From positions 2,852,001-2,916,000 of the forward strand of contig NZ_JABBFX010000001.1 of the NCBI RefSeq assembly GCF_012927085.1: 64,000 bases of DNA, given 5' to 3'. Below, one piece after another: positions 24,029-33,877 of this stretch. The notes beneath the pieces are model-generated. The model searched no databases. It saw only the letters and a list, made by a program, of their open reading frames with translations, and was not told the origin of the DNA. Numbering within the stretch: position 1 is the first letter of the stretch; each line of letters opens with the position of its first letter. Source of the DNA: Ramlibacter agri (GTDB lineage Bacteria; Pseudomonadota; Gammaproteobacteria; Burkholderiales; Burkholderiaceae_C). The position numbers and the translations under genes were made by a program.

Positions 24029-24994
24029 GTGAACATCCTCATCGTCAAGCTCTCCTCCCTCGGCGACGTGGTCCATGCCATGCCGGCCGTGCAGGACGTC
24101 CTGGCCTGTGTTCCGCAGGCCCGGGTGGACTGGGTCGTGGAGCGCGGCTTCGCGCCGCTGGTGCAGCGTTGCGCCGGCGTGCAGCGGGCCATTCCGTCCG
24201 ACATCCGCCGCTGGCGCAAGTCGCCCTTCTCGGGCGAGACGCGCCACGCCTGGCGCGCCTTCCGCAACGAACTGCACCAGGCGCAGTACGACGCCGTCCT
24301 CGACCTCCAGGGCCTGACCAAGTCGGCCCTCGTCTCCCACATGGCGCGCCTCGCTCCCGGCGGCAAGCGCTATGCCATCGGCAACCGCACCGAAGGCTCC
24401 GGCTACGAGGCGCCGACGCGCTGGGTCGCCGACATCCTGGTGCCCGTCGAAACGGCCATCCACGCCGTGCAGCGCTCGCGCGCCGTCTGCGCCGGCGCTT
24501 TCGGCTACGAGCTGCCGGCGCAGATCCGCTACGGCCTCGGGACGGCGGCCGCCGACAAGCAGAACACCATCGCCCTCGTGCACGGCACCTCGCGGGCCGA
24601 CAAGTGCTGGCCCGAAGACCACTGGCTGGAGCTGGGGCGCCAGTTGCTGGCGGCCGGCTGGGACCTCGCGCTGCCGCACGGCAGCGACCAGGAGCAGATG
24701 CGCAGCGAACACCTCGCGCGCGCCCTCGGCCCGCGGGCCGAGGTGTGGCCGCGGCTGCCGCTGGACGCCCTGGCCGAACGCATGGGCCGCTGTGCCGGCT
24801 GCATCGGCGTCGACAGCGGCCTGAGCCACATCGCCGTCGCCCTCGACCTGCCGCACGTGCAGATCTACAACTTCGACACCGCCTGGCGCACGGGGCCGAT
24901 CGGCTCGCCGCGCCAGCGCAGCGTCTACGCCGATCCGACGCCTTCGGTGGCCGCCGTCTGGGACGCCTGGACCGGCGTCGCCGCCGCGGCATGA
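24029..24994 (+). CDS. waaC: Lipopolysaccharide heptosyltransferase I
   Basis: The 321-residue glycosyltransferase (GT9) adds the first heptose to Kdo of the LPS inner core at the cytoplasmic face of the inner membrane. It begins NILIVKLSSLGDVVHAMPA, the family's nucleotide-binding start, and has VHGTSRADKCWPEDHW and GVDSGLSHIAVALDLPHV later. The start is a GTG at 24029; ATGs upstream are in other frames. It lies 31 bases after the phosphohexomutase gene and seven bases before waaA, forming an LPS core operon. Confidence 0.93.
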   Translation: MNILIVKLSSLGDVVHAMPAVQDVLACVPQARVDWVVERGFAPLVQRCAGVQRAIPSDIRRWRKSPFSGETRHAWRAFRNELHQAQYDAVLDLQGLTKSALVSHMARLAPGGKRYAIGNRTEGSGYEAPTRWVADILVPVETAIHAVQRSRAVCAGAFGYELPAQIRYGLGTAAADKQNTIALVHGTSRADKCWPEDHWLELGRQLLAAGWDLALPHGSDQEQMRSEHLARALGPRAEVWPRLPLDALAERMGRCAGCIGVDSGLSHIAVALDLPHVQIYNFDTAWRTGPIGSPRQRSVYADPTPSVAAVWDAWTGVAAAA

Positions 24995-25001
24995 TGCCGG
25001 C

Positions 25002-26261
25002 ATGATCCGCCCGATCTACTCGCTGATGCTGCTGGGGGCGCAGCCGCTGCTGCGGCGCAAGCTGCGCCGCCGCGGCGTCCAGGAGCCGGGCTACCTGGAG
25101 CACGTCGACGAACGCTTCGGCCGTTACCAGGGCAGCACCGGGCCGGGGCGGCTGTGGATCCACGCCGTCTCGCTCGGCGAGACGCGCGCCGCGGCGATCC
25201 TGATCACTGCCTTGCGCGCGGAGAGGCCCGACGTCCGCCTCCTGCTCACGCATGGCACGGCCACCGGCCGCGCCGAGGGCGCCAAGCTGCTGCGCGAAGG
25301 CGATGCGCAGGCCTGGCTGCCCTGGGACACGCCGAAAGCCGTGCGCGGCTTCCTGAACCACTGGAAGCCCGCCGTCGGCGTGCTGATGGAAACCGAAGTC
25401 TGGCCGAACCTGATCGCCTTGTGCCGCGAGCAGGGCGTGCCGCTCGCGCTGGCCAACGCACGCCTGAGCGAGAAGTCGCTGCGTGGCGCGCGCCGGCTGC
25501 CGCGCCTGTCGCGGCCGGCCTATGGCGGGCTGCGCGCCGTCTGGGCCCAGACCGAAACCGATGCCCGCCGCCTGGCCCAGGCCGGCGCCACGGTGCAGGG
25601 CGTGTTCGGCAACCTCAAGTTCGATGCAGCGCCGGCGCCGGAGCAACTGGAGCGCGGCCGCGGCTGGCGCGCGCTGCAGGACCGGCCGGTGGTGATGTTC
25701 GCCAGCTCGCGCGAGGGCGAGGAAGCGGGCTTCCTGCAGGCCGCGCGTTCGCAGGCCGGCGTGCAATGGCTGCTGGTGCCGCGCCATCCGCAGCGCTTCG
25801 ACGAAGTGGCGGCGCTGGCGGCGCAAGCCGGCTTTCGCGTGTCGCGCCGCAGCGGCTGGGGCGAGCTGCCTGCTTCGGCGGATGTCTGGATCGGCGATTC
25901 GCTGGGCGAGATGGCGCTGTACTACGCGATGGCGGACGTCGCCCTGCTGGGGGGCAGCTTCGCGCCCCTGGGCGGGCAGAACCTCATCGAGGCGGCCGCC
26001 TGCGATTGCCCGGTGGTGATGGGGCCGCACACCTTCAACTTCAACGAGGCGGCGCAGCTGGCGCAGCAGGCTGGCGCGGCGCTGCGCGTGAGCTCCATCG
26101 ACGAGGGCGTGCGTGAGGCGGTGGCGTTGGCGCGCGAGCCGGGCCGGCGCGAGGTGGCGGTGGAAGCCTGCGAGGCGTTCTCTTCGGCGCACCGGGGCGC
26201 GGCGCTGAAGACGGCACGGGCGGTGCTGGGTTTGCTGGAACGGCCCGTTCTCGAAGCTTGA
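25002..26261 (+). CDS. waaA: 3-deoxy-D-manno-octulosonic acid transferase
   Basis: The 419-residue protein transfers Kdo from CMP-Kdo to lipid IVA. An N-terminal membrane anchor (1-20) precedes the GT-B fold; HAVSLGETRAA carries the catalytic glutamate of the SxGE motif, and METEVWPNLIALC and GGSFAPLGGQNLIEAAA are family signatures. It is full length. Its position after waaC is as in many proteobacteria. The unusual double dyad that precedes the DUF2239 gene starts only six bases beyond the stop. Confidence 0.94.
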   Translation: MIRPIYSLMLLGAQPLLRRKLRRRGVQEPGYLEHVDERFGRYQGSTGPGRLWIHAVSLGETRAAAILITALRAERPDVRLLLTHGTATGRAEGAKLLREGDAQAWLPWDTPKAVRGFLNHWKPAVGVLMETEVWPNLIALCREQGVPLALANARLSEKSLRGARRLPRLSRPAYGGLRAVWAQTETDARRLAQAGATVQGVFGNLKFDAAPAPEQLERGRGWRALQDRPVVMFASSREGEEAGFLQAARSQAGVQWLLVPRHPQRFDEVAALAAQAGFRVSRRSGWGELPASADVWIGDSLGEMALYYAMADVALLGGSFAPLGGQNLIEAAACDCPVVMGPHTFNFNEAAQLAQQAGAALRVSSIDEGVREAVALAREPGRREVAVEACEAFSSAHRGAALKTARAVLGLLERPVLEA

Positions 26262-26266
26262 ATCTT

Positions 26267-26311
26267 TTTATCCGGGCGATATTGACTTCGTCAATTTAAC
26301 CCGGGTAAAAT
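26267..26311. promoter_or_regulatory. Nested palindromes before the DUF2239 gene
   Basis: Three dyads are packed here. TTTATCCGGG (26267-26276) is almost the reverse complement of CCCGGGTAAA. ATTGAC-TTC-GTCAAT is a perfect 6-bp dyad (26281-26295). ATTTAACCCGGGTAAAAT (26294-26311) is an 18-bp palindrome with one mismatched pair. The last ends ten bases before the ATG at 26322. Such sites suit a dimeric repressor; the MarR protein encoded two genes downstream is a candidate. Confidence 0.55.
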
Positions 26312-26321
26312 TTGCAGCATC

Positions 26322-26903
26322 ATGTCCCACGATGCTGCCCACACCGCCTTTCTCGGCCCGGACCGCCTGGCCACTGGCGGCTTGCATGAAGTCGCTGCGG
26401 CGGTGCAGCGTGCCCGCGCGGCTGACCCGTATGCCATGCCGGTGGTGTTCAGCGATGCCACGGGCCGGTCCATCGACCTGGACCTGCGCGGGAGCGAAGC
26501 CGAGGTCGCCGCACGCTACGCGGCACCTGCGGCGACGCCCGCCGAGGAGCCGCCGGCCCCGGAAGCCAAAGGCCGCGGTCGCCCGAAGCTGGGCGTCGTC
26601 GCCCGCGAAGTGACGCTGCTGCCCAGGCACTGGGACTGGCTGGCCGCGCAGCCGGGCGGCGCTTCGGTCGCCCTGCGCAAGCTGGTGCACGAAGCCTCGC
26701 GTGCCAACGCGGACCGCGATCGTGAACGGCAGGCCCAGGAGCGCGCTTACCACGCCATGTCCACGCTGGCCGGCGCGCTGCCCGGCTTCGAGGAAGCGAG
26801 CCGGGCGCTGTTCGCGGCCGACCGCGAGCGCTTCGCCGGCCTGGTGGCCGGCTGGCCGCCCGATATCCGCGATTACGTCGTGCGCCTCGCCGATCCGGGC
26901 TGA
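26322..26903 (+). CDS. DUF2239 family protein
   Basis: The 193-residue protein matches DUF2239 throughout: an N-terminal FLGPDRLATGGLHEVAAAV segment, VVFSDATGRSIDLDLRG, and a conserved RGRPKLGVVAREVTLLPRHW block (85-104). The function of this family is unknown. The RGRP stretch resembles a minor-groove-binding motif, but DNA binding is only a guess. It is preceded by overlapping palindromes suggestive of tight repression and followed by GIY-YIG and MarR genes on the same strand. Confidence 0.8.
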   Translation: MSHDAAHTAFLGPDRLATGGLHEVAAAVQRARAADPYAMPVVFSDATGRSIDLDLRGSEAEVAARYAAPAATPAEEPPAPEAKGRGRPKLGVVAREVTLLPRHWDWLAAQPGGASVALRKLVHEASRANADRDRERQAQERAYHAMSTLAGALPGFEEASRALFAADRERFAGLVAGWPPDIRDYVVRLADPG

Positions 26904-27017
26904 TGCGCTGACCTTGCCGGCCTGGACGCCGGGTTTCTTTCCATCCACATCGGTGGCGCCAGGTGGCGCCGCGCGGGCGCCTGCGCCTGTATCCGCAACA
27001 GAGAAAGGCCAAGTGCC

Positions 27018-27386
27018 ATGGATTCCCCCTCCGATCCCCCGCCGCGGGTGGCGCGGCGCGAAGCCGCGCGCCGCGCGCGTGACGCCTTCCCGCCCATGGG
27101 CATCTACGCGATCCGCGACCTGCAGAGCGGCCGCGTGCTGCTCGGCGCGAGCCGCAACGTGCATGCGTCGCTGAACCGCGCGCGCTTCGAACTGCGCATG
27201 CGCTCGCATTCCGACCGCGTGCTGCAGGCCGCGTGGAACAGCAGCGGGCCGGAGCGCTTCAGCTTCGAAGTGGTGGAACTGCTGAAGGAGCGGGCGGACC
27301 CGGACTTCGACTACGCCAGCGAGCTGAAGGCGCTGGAGCAGATCCACCGCGAGCTGCTCGCGCAGGCGGGAGGCAAGGATGAATGA
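27018..27386 (+). CDS. GIY-YIG nuclease family protein
   Basis: The 122-residue protein contains one GIY-YIG-like domain. MGIYAIRD (27-34) supplies the GIY strand, LLGASRN the second strand, and a conserved Asn/Arg-containing helix follows. Small stand-alone members occur widely and their targets are mostly unknown. The second triad reads LLG rather than YIG, so nuclease activity is unproven. The last eight bases overlap the MarR gene start. A GAAAGG site precedes the ATG. The 114-base gap to the DUF2239 gene contains a direct repeat of GGTGGCGCC. Confidence 0.78.
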   Translation: MDSPSDPPPRVARREAARRARDAFPPMGIYAIRDLQSGRVLLGASRNVHASLNRARFELRMRSHSDRVLQAAWNSSGPERFSFEVVELLKERADPDFDYASELKALEQIHRELLAQAGGKDE

Positions 27387-27771
27387 CTCCGCCCTGCAGT
27401 CCCGCCTGGACTGGCACCTCGAGCGCCACCTGGAGCTGGCCGCGACGAACGCCCGGCTCGACGACGAGCTCGGCACGCATCACGGCCTCGCGTGGTCGGA
27501 CTTCGTGCTGCTCTGGGTGCTGGACGGCGCGGACGGCGCCGTGCCTTCGGCGGAGCTGGCGCGCCGGCTCGGGCTGGCGCCCTCGCGCCTGGTGCTGCAG
27601 CTGCTGCCGCTGGAAAAGACCGGCCTGGTCGTGCGCGAAGCGAACGTCGATGGCAGGCGCCGCGTCACCTTGCGCCCAAGTGGCCGCCGGCTGTTGCGCG
27701 AGGCCCGCGAGACGGCCGCCTTCGTGTGCGCCGAAGCCTATCGCCTGCGCGACGCCGCGTCGCTGCGTTGA
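27379..27771 (+). CDS. MarR family transcriptional regulator
   Basis: The 130-residue protein is a compact winged-helix regulator. The recognition region SAELARRLGLAPSRLVLQLL lies near residues 54-73 and the wing VREANVDGRRRVTLRPSGRRLL follows. It overlaps the GIY-YIG gene by eight bases. Its targets are unknown; the 18-bp palindrome before the DUF2239 gene is the nearest plausible operator. A thioesterase gene follows after 58 bases. Confidence 0.85.
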   Translation: MNDSALQSRLDWHLERHLELAATNARLDDELGTHHGLAWSDFVLLWVLDGADGAVPSAELARRLGLAPSRLVLQLLPLEKTGLVVREANVDGRRRVTLRPSGRRLLREARETAAFVCAEAYRLRDAASLR

Positions 27772-27829
27772 CAGCGCGGCGCCCGCGCGCTGCCTAGATT
27801 GGGATCGCCACTCTTCCAAGGAGCAAGCC

Positions 27830-28252
27830 ATGGGCAGCGATCCCGAACTCCTCGCGCGCATCCGCGCCATCAACGACAGCGCCGCCTTCAACCGCTGGTG
27901 CGGCTTCGAGGTGCTGCGCGCCGGCGCCGGCGTGGCGGAACTGGCCATGCCCTGGCGCCCCGAGGTGGGACAGTACGCCGGCTTCCTGCACGCGGGCCTG
28001 CTCGGCGCCCTGATCGACACGGCCTGCGGCTTCGCCGCCGCCACGCTGGTGGGGCGCGTGCTGGCCTCGCACTACTCGGTGAACTGCCTGCGGCCGGCAG
28101 TGGGCGAACGTTTCGTCGCCCGCGCGCGGGTCGTGAAGCCGGGCAAGACGCAGGTGTTCACGGCCTGCGACTTGTTCGCGCTGCAGGGAGCCGACGAGAA
28201 ACTGGTGGCGACCGGCGAGACCTTGCTCACCGTGGTCGCCGTGGCCGCCTGA
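27830..28252 (+). CDS. PaaI family hotdog thioesterase
   Basis: The 140-residue protein has the PaaI/4HBT hotdog core: FNRWCGFEVL, YAGFLHAGLLGALIDTACGFAA (about residues 46-67, with the conserved HAG and Asp), and SVNCLRPAVGERF. Such proteins hydrolyse acyl- or aryl-CoA esters. AAGGAG lies seven bases before the ATG, which fixes the start. It may be co-transcribed with the MarR gene. It converges on the TolC-type gene with one base between the stops. Confidence 0.88.
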   Translation: MGSDPELLARIRAINDSAAFNRWCGFEVLRAGAGVAELAMPWRPEVGQYAGFLHAGLLGALIDTACGFAAATLVGRVLASHYSVNCLRPAVGERFVARARVVKPGKTQVFTACDLFALQGADEKLVATGETLLTVVAVAA

Positions 28253-28253
28253 A

Positions 28254-29573
28254 TCAGGGCGCCAGCAGCAGGTTCAGCCGGTCCAGGTCTTCCGCCGCCA
28301 GCGTGCCGTTGGCCTGCCGCAGCTTCAGGTGTCCCAGCAGCACGTTGTAGCGGGCCTGCGCGAGGTCGCGCTTGGTCTGGAACAGCTGCGTCTGCGCGTT
28401 CAGCACGTCGATGTTGATGCGCACGCCCACCTGGTAGCCCAGGCGGTTGGCTTCCAGCGAGCTCTGGCTGGAGGCTTCGGCCGATTCCAGCGCCTTCACC
28501 TGCTGCTGGCCGGAGACGACGCCGAAATAGGCGGTGCGGATCTGCTGCGCCACGGTGCGGCGCGTCGCCTCGAGGTCGGTGCGGGCCTTGTCTTCCAGGG
28601 CCAGCGTCTCGCGCACGCGGTTCTGCACGGCGAAGCCGGAGAACAGGGGCAGGTTGAACACCACGCCGACCGAGCCGGTCTTGGGCCGCGAATCGGCGAT
28701 GGTGGTGGCCGTGCCGGCGATGTTGCGCGTCTCGCCCAGGCTGCCGGTCAGGTCCAGCGTCGGCTTGTGGCCGGCGTAGGCTTTCTGCGTTTCCAGCTGC
28801 GCGATGTCCACGTTGGACCTGGCCTGCAGGATCGCCGGGTTGGCGGTGTCCGAGACCGACACCCAGGCGTCCGGGTCGGCCGGGCTCGGCGAGGGCACGA
28901 CCAGCGAGGTGACCAGCGGGTTCGGGTTGGTGCCCTGGCGGCCCACCAGGGTGTCCAGCGCCAGCTTCTTCACCCGCAGGTCGTTGTCGGCCTGGATCTC
29001 CTGCGCCGTCACCAGGTCGTAGCGGGCCTGGGCTTCGCGGGTGTCGGTGATGGTGGTGGTGCCCACCTCGAAGTTGCGCTTGGCCGCGGCCAGCTGCTCC
29101 GCGGTCGCCGTCTTCAGCGCCCGCGTGTAGTTCAGGGTGTCCTGCGCGGCCAGCACGTCGAAGTAGGCCTGCACCACGCGGACGATCAGGTCCTGGCTCG
29201 CGGCGGTCAGCGCGTATTCGGCCTGCTGCGCCTGGTACTTGGCCTGTTCCCAGGTGGCGAAGTTGGCCGGCCGGTACAGCGGCTGCGAGGCGCTGAGCGT
29301 GACGCTCTGGGTGCCGTATTCGCGCTGCGGGACCGGGTCGACGGTGATGGCGTTGCGGCTGGCGCCGCCGGACAGGCTCACCTGCGGGAGGATGCCCGAC
29401 TTGGCCTGGTCGGCGCGCGCGATGCTGGCGTCGTACTGCGACTTGGCCGATTGCCAGGTCGCGTCATAGGCGCGGGCCGCGTCGTAGAGCTCGACGAGGC
29501 TCTGCGCCTGGGCATTGCCCAGGAAAGCCAGGCCGATGGCCGCCGACAGGGGGAGAAGCCGCTTCAGTTTCAT
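28254..29573 (-). CDS. TolC family outer-membrane efflux protein
   Basis: The 439-residue protein is a TolC-type trimeric outer-membrane channel. A signal peptide (1-23, ending AQA) precedes two outer-membrane-efflux repeats; SLVELYDAARAYDATWQSAK and GNAQ-flanked residues open the first repeat, and RINIDVLNAQTQLFQTKRDL closes the second. It would export substrates delivered by the RND pump and adaptor encoded upstream on the same strand. A rhodanese gene and a methyltransferase gene lie between the pump and this gene, with a 61-base gap just upstream that may hold its own promoter. Confidence 0.92.
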   Translation of the reverse strand: MKLKRLLPLSAAIGLAFLGNAQAQSLVELYDAARAYDATWQSAKSQYDASIARADQAKSGILPQVSLSGGASRNAITVDPVPQREYGTQSVTLSASQPLYRPANFATWEQAKYQAQQAEYALTAASQDLIVRVVQAYFDVLAAQDTLNYTRALKTATAEQLAAAKRNFEVGTTTITDTREAQARYDLVTAQEIQADNDLRVKKLALDTLVGRQGTNPNPLVTSLVVPSPSPADPDAWVSVSDTANPAILQARSNVDIAQLETQKAYAGHKPTLDLTGSLGETRNIAGTATTIADSRPKTGSVGVVFNLPLFSGFAVQNRVRETLALEDKARTDLEATRRTVAQQIRTAYFGVVSGQQQVKALESAEASSQSSLEANRLGYQVGVRINIDVLNAQTQLFQTKRDLAQARYNVLLGHLKLRQANGTLAAEDLDRLNLLLAP

Positions 29574-29634
29574 CTTTCCGTCCTTCTCTCGTCCAACTGC
29601 TTGTTATGCTTTTTTCGGGACCAACCCTGGATTG

Positions 29635-29970
29635 TCAATAGCGCGGGACCCCGGGGTCCCGCTCCTGGGCCCAGGCATCGATGCCGCCCGCGATATTCGC
29701 CACATCCGTGTAGCCCTGCTGCTGCAGGAACATGGCGACGCGCAGGCTGCGGGCGCCATGGTGGCACAGGACCGCCATGGGGCGATCCTGCGGCAGTTCG
29801 GCCAAACGGCCGGGGATCTCGTTCATCGGGATCGCCACCAGCTCGAAGCCCTGGGGCTGCACGCTGGATACCTGGCGTTCCCAGGGTTCGCGCACGTCCA
29901 GCACCAGCGGGCTGCCCGGGTGGGCGGCCAGCCAGTCATCGAGTTGTGCGGGTCGGACCTGGTCGATCAT
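29635..29970 (-). CDS. Single-domain rhodanese-like protein
   Basis: The 111-residue protein is a single rhodanese domain. LVLDVREPWE (22-31) is the family entry motif and the active-site loop is CHHGARS (69-75) with Cys69. Such proteins carry sulfane sulfur to acceptors such as cyanide or thiols. It lies seven bases downstream of the methyltransferase gene and upstream of the TolC gene. This arrangement of methyltransferase, rhodanese and TolC genes is common in Comamonadaceae, but its functional meaning is unclear. Confidence 0.92.
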   Translation of the reverse strand: MIDQVRPAQLDDWLAAHPGSPLVLDVREPWERQVSSVQPQGFELVAIPMNEIPGRLAELPQDRPMAVLCHHGARSLRVAMFLQQQGYTDVANIAGGIDAWAQERDPGVPRY

Positions 29971-29977
29971 GGCCCGG

Positions 29978-30667
29978 TCAGAAGTGGAAGCGCGAAGGCT
30001 CGGGGAAATTCTGCAGGCGGGGGGCCTGCATGTCCCAGGGCTGCTTCGTTTCCCAGGCGGCTTCGCCGGTGCGGGTGACGAAGGTGGCGCGCATCACCGG
30101 CTCGTTGCCGACGATGGTGGCCAGCCGGCCGCCCACCTTCAGTTGCTGCAGCAGGGCCTGCGGGATGTCGGCGACCGAGCCGGAGAGCACGATCACGTCG
30201 AACGGGCCTTCGGCGGCCAGGCCGCGGGAGCCGTCGGCTTCGCGCACTTCGGCGTTGCGGATGCCGGCCTGCTGCAGGTTGGCGCGGGCCATCTGGGCGA
30301 GCCGGGGCTCGATTTCCAGCGAGATCACGCGCTGGGCGCGGCTGGCCAGCAGGGCGGCCATGTAGCCGGAGCCGGCGCCGACTTCCAGCACCTTCTCGTG
30401 GGCCTTGGGGGCCACGTCCTGCAGCAGGCGGGCCTCCACCTTGGGTTCCAGCATGCACCAGCCCTGGCGCTCGGCTTCCTCGGCGGTTCCCAGCAGCGGG
30501 ATCTGCATGTCGACGAAGGCGAGGGCACGGTGGGCCAGGGGGACGAACTGCTCGCGCTTCAGTTGCGAGAGCAGGGCGAGCACTTCCAGGTCCAGCACGT
30601 CCCAGGGCCGGATCTGCTGCTCGATCATGTTGAAGCGGGCGCGTTCGAGGTCGATCGGGGCATTCAT
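29978..30667 (-). CDS. Protein-L-isoaspartate O-methyltransferase family protein
   Basis: The 229-residue SAM-dependent methyltransferase has the glycine-rich motif VLEVGAGSGYMAALLAS (93-109) and family segments FVDMQIPL and VIVLSGSVADIP. The TIS-x-P substrate motif of true Pcm is not evident; GWCMLEPKVEARLLQ stands in that position. It may therefore be a paralogue with a different target. The ATG at 30667 is used; a TTG two codons upstream is possible. It starts 20 bases after the RND pump stop and seven bases before the rhodanese gene. Confidence 0.85.
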   Translation of the reverse strand: MNAPIDLERARFNMIEQQIRPWDVLDLEVLALLSQLKREQFVPLAHRALAFVDMQIPLLGTAEEAERQGWCMLEPKVEARLLQDVAPKAHEKVLEVGAGSGYMAALLASRAQRVISLEIEPRLAQMARANLQQAGIRNAEVREADGSRGLAAEGPFDVIVLSGSVADIPQALLQQLKVGGRLATIVGNEPVMRATFVTRTGEAAWETKQPWDMQAPRLQNFPEPSRFHF

Positions 30668-30687
30668 GGTCAAAATTCAGGCGCAGT

Positions 30688-33600
30688 TCAGGACAAACCG
30701 TCCATTTTAGAAGCCGGCTGGACTTGGGCCCCGGAACCGCCCGTTTGGGGCCGGCGCCGGCGCCGCGCCCAGGCGGCCAGGTCGTCGAGGTAGCAGTACA
30801 CGACAGGCACCACGACAAGGGTCAGGAGTGACGAGGTGATGACACCCCCGATGACGGCCTGGCCCATGGGCGCGCGCTGTTCCGAGCCCTCGCTGAGCGC
30901 GAAGGCCAGCGGCACCATGCCGAAGATCATCGCCAGGGTCGTCATCAGGATCGGGCGCAGCCGCACCCGGGCCGCGTGCAGCAGCGCCTCCGAGCGCGCC
31001 ATGCCCTGCTCGCGCATGCGGATGGCGAAGTCCACCAGCAGGATGGCGTTCTTGGTCACCAGGCCCATCAGCATGACGATACCAATCACCGAGAAGATCG
31101 AAAGTGTCGAATTGAACGCCAGCAGGGCCAGCACCACGCCGATCAGCGTCAGGGGCAAGGACGTCATCAGCGCCAGCGGCTGCAGGAAGCTCTTGAACTG
31201 GCTGGCCAGGATCATGTAGATGAAGATGATGGCCATGGCCAGCGCCGAGACGGCGTAGCCGAAGGACTCGCGCATGTTCTTGGTCGAGCCGCTGAAGCTG
31301 GCGCGGTAGCCGGGCGGGAAGGCGATTTCGTCCAGCCGCGCCTGGATGTCCTTGGAGATCTCGCCGGCCGAGCGGCCGTCGGTGTTGGCGTTGATGGCCA
31401 CTTCACGCGTGAGGTCGCGGCGGTTGATCTGGTTCGGGCCGGTCGATTCGGACACTTTCGCCACCTGGTTCAGGCGCACGATGCGCATGCTGCCGTCGGC
31501 GTTGGCGCCCATCGCGAAGGGCAGGCGCTCCAGGTCGGCCGGCGCGGTGCGGGCGTCGGGCGCGAGGCGCACGTTGACGTCGTAGGTCTCGTCGTCGGGC
31601 GCGCGCCAGTTGCCGACGGTCTGGCCGGCCACCAGCGTGCGCAGCGAGCTCGCCACCTGCGCCACGCCCAGCCCCAGGTCGGAGGCGGCGTCGCGCCGCA
31701 GCTCGATGCTGACGGTGGGCTTGTCCGGCTTCACGCTGGAGTCCAGGTCCACCAGGCCGGGGATGTCGCGGATCTTGTCCGTCACCAGCCGCGACAGGCG
31801 CTCCAGCTCCTTGAGGTCGGGGCCCTGCACCGAGAACTCGATCTGCTTGTTGCCGCCCACCGCGTCGAGCAGGCCGACGTGCGTGACCGTGATGCCGGGC
31901 ACCTGCTTCAGCCGCTCGCGCAGCACGCCGGCCATCTGGTCGACGCTCAGCTTGCGATCCTTGCGGTCGACCATGCGCACGTAGATGGAGGCGTAGATCT
32001 TGCCGGCGGCGTTGCCGGTGTTGATGGTCGCGACCGTGTACTTCACTTCCTTGAACTCGCGCACGATCTGTTCGACCTGGCGGGCCTTGGCCTCGGTGAG
32101 CTCCAGCGAGGAGCCGACCGGCGTGAAGAAGTTGATGCTGGTTTCCGAGTAGTCGGCCTTGGGCACGAACTCGGTGCCCAGCAGCGGCACCATGAACAGG
32201 CTGCCCACGAAGATGGCGGCGGCCGCGAGCAGCGTGGCCACGCGGTGCGCCAGCGCCCAGCGCAGGATGCTTTGGTAGGCGGAAGCCAGCTTCTCGGTGC
32301 CGTCGTCGAACCAGCCGGTGACGCGGCCGATCGTGCGGTCGTAGAAGGTCTTGCGTTCGCGCTTTGCGCCGTGGGCGTGGATCTCGGGGTCGTGCCACAC
32401 CGAGGACAGCATCGGGTCCAGCGTGAAGCTGACGAACATCGAGATCATCACGGCCGCCACGATGGTGACGCCGAACTCGTGGAAGAACTTGCCGATGATG
32501 CCGCCCATGAAGCCGATGGGCAGGAACACGGCGACGATGGAGAAGGTGGTGGCCAGGACCGCCAGGCCGATCTCCTGCGTGCCGTCCAGGGATGCCTGGT
32601 AGGCACTCTTGCCCATCTGCACGTGGCGCACGATGTTCTCGCGCACCACGATGGCGTCGTCGATCAGCAGGCCCACGCACAGCGACAGCGCCATCAACGT
32701 CACCATGTTGATGGAGAAGCCGAAGGCGTACATGAACAGGAAGGTGCCGATCAGCGCGATCGGCAGCGTGAGCCCGGTGATGACGGTGGAGCGCCAGGAA
32801 TTGAGGAACAGGAAGACGATCAGCACCGTCAGCAGCGCGCCTTCCACCAGCGTGCGGCGCACGTTCTCCACCGACACCCGGATCGGCCGCGAGGCGTCGG
32901 TGACGGTTTCGAGCCGGACGCCGGGGGGCAGCTGCGCGCGCATCTCGTCCAGCGTCTTCTTCAGGCCGTCGATCACCTCGATGGTGTTCTCGTCCTGTGC
33001 CTTCTGCACGGTGATCAGCAGCGTGCGCTCGCCGTTGTAGAGGGCGAGGTTGTCCAGCTCCTGGCCGCCGTCGGAGATGCGGGCGACCTGGTCCACGCGC
33101 ACGGGCGAACCGTTGCGCCGCGCCACGATGATCTTGCCGAAGTCCTCCGGCCGCTCCATGCGGGCCGAGACCTGCACCGTGCGGTCCTGCGCGATCGAGC
33201 GCACGGCGCCCACCGGCAGGTCCTGGTTCTCGTTGCGCACGGCCGCCACCACCTGGTCGGCGGTGATGCCCAGTGCCTCCATCGCGGCGGGGTTCAGGTA
33301 GATGTCCAGCTCGCGCTGGCTGCCGCCGACCACGGTGACGGAGCCGACGCCGCGCACGTTTTCCAGCCGCTTCTTCAGCACCTGGTTCGACCAGTTGGTG
33401 AGTTCCACCGCGCCCATGGGCCGGCCCTTGCTGGAATCGGGCAGCACCGCCAGCGACCAGATGGCGCGGCTGGACGGGTCGAAGCGCAGCACCCGCGGCT
33501 CCTTGACCTCGTCACGCAGGTTGGGGCGGACGGCGGCGATCTTCTCGCGCACGTCCTCGGCGGCCTTGCGGCCATCCACGTACAGCTGGAACTCGATGAT

Positions 33601-33873
33601 GACGACCGACTGGCCTTCGTAGCTGCGCGAAGTGAGGGCGTTGATGCCGGCGATGGAGTTCACCGCCTCCTCGATCTTCTTGCTGACCTCGCTCTCCACG
33701 ATCTCGGGCGAGGCGCCGGGGTAGTCGGCGGTGACCACCACCACCGGGAAATCGATGTTGGGGAACTGGTCGATGTTGAGGCGCTGGTACGAGAACAGGC
33801 CCAGCACCACGATGGCCGCCATGACCATCGTGGCGAACACCGGGTTCTTCAGGCTGACGCGGGTGAACCACAT
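30688..33873 (-). CDS. RND family multidrug efflux pump, inner-membrane subunit
   Basis: The 1061-residue protein is an HAE-type RND pump resembling AcrB/MdtB. It has twelve membrane helices and two large periplasmic loops. The proton-relay pair Asp405-Asp406 lies in [13 protein letters not shown] of helix 4, and the N terminus [20 protein letters not shown] is typical. It pumps hydrophobic compounds using the proton gradient and works with the adaptor encoded just upstream (four-base gap) and a TolC channel. Regulation by the TetR gene at the head of the operon is expected. Confidence 0.95.
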   Translation of the reverse strand: MWFTRVSLKNPVFATMVMAAIVVLGLFSYQRLNIDQFPNIDFPVVVVTADYPGASPEIVESEVSKKIEEAVNSIAGINALTSRSYEGQSVVIIEFQLYVDGRKAAEDVREKIAAVRPNLRDEVKEPRVLRFDPSSRAIWSLAVLPDSSKGRPMGAVELTNWSNQVLKKRLENVRGVGSVTVVGGSQRELDIYLNPAAMEALGITADQVVAAVRNENQDLPVGAVRSIAQDRTVQVSARMERPEDFGKIIVARRNGSPVRVDQVARISDGGQELDNLALYNGERTLLITVQKAQDENTIEVIDGLKKTLDEMRAQLPPGVRLETVTDASRPIRVSVENVRRTLVEGALLTVLIVFLFLNSWRSTVITGLTLPIALIGTFLFMYAFGFSINMVTLMALSLCVGLLIDDAIVVRENIVRHVQMGKSAYQASLDGTQEIGLAVLATTFSIVAVFLPIGFMGGIIGKFFHEFGVTIVAAVMISMFVSFTLDPMLSSVWHDPEIHAHGAKRERKTFYDRTIGRVTGWFDDGTEKLASAYQSILRWALAHRVATLLAAAAIFVGSLFMVPLLGTEFVPKADYSETSINFFTPVGSSLELTEAKARQVEQIVREFKEVKYTVATINTGNAAGKIYASIYVRMVDRKDRKLSVDQMAGVLRERLKQVPGITVTHVGLLDAVGGNKQIEFSVQGPDLKELERLSRLVTDKIRDIPGLVDLDSSVKPDKPTVSIELRRDAASDLGLGVAQVASSLRTLVAGQTVGNWRAPDDETYDVNVRLAPDARTAPADLERLPFAMGANADGSMRIVRLNQVAKVSESTGPNQINRRDLTREVAINANTDGRSAGEISKDIQARLDEIAFPPGYRASFSGSTKNMRESFGYAVSALAMAIIFIYMILASQFKSFLQPLALMTSLPLTLIGVVLALLAFNSTLSIFSVIGIVMLMGLVTKNAILLVDFAIRMREQGMARSEALLHAARVRLRPILMTTLAMIFGMVPLAFALSEGSEQRAPMGQAVIGGVITSSLLTLVVVPVVYCYLDDLAAWARRRRRPQTGGSGAQVQPASKMDGLS

Positions 33874-33877
33874 GGCT

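Noticed and set aside
27768..27800. A sigma-70 promoter (TTGACA and TAGATT) before the thioesterase gene.
   Set aside because: The spacing is 21 bases, too long, and the TTGACA overlaps the preceding stop codon.
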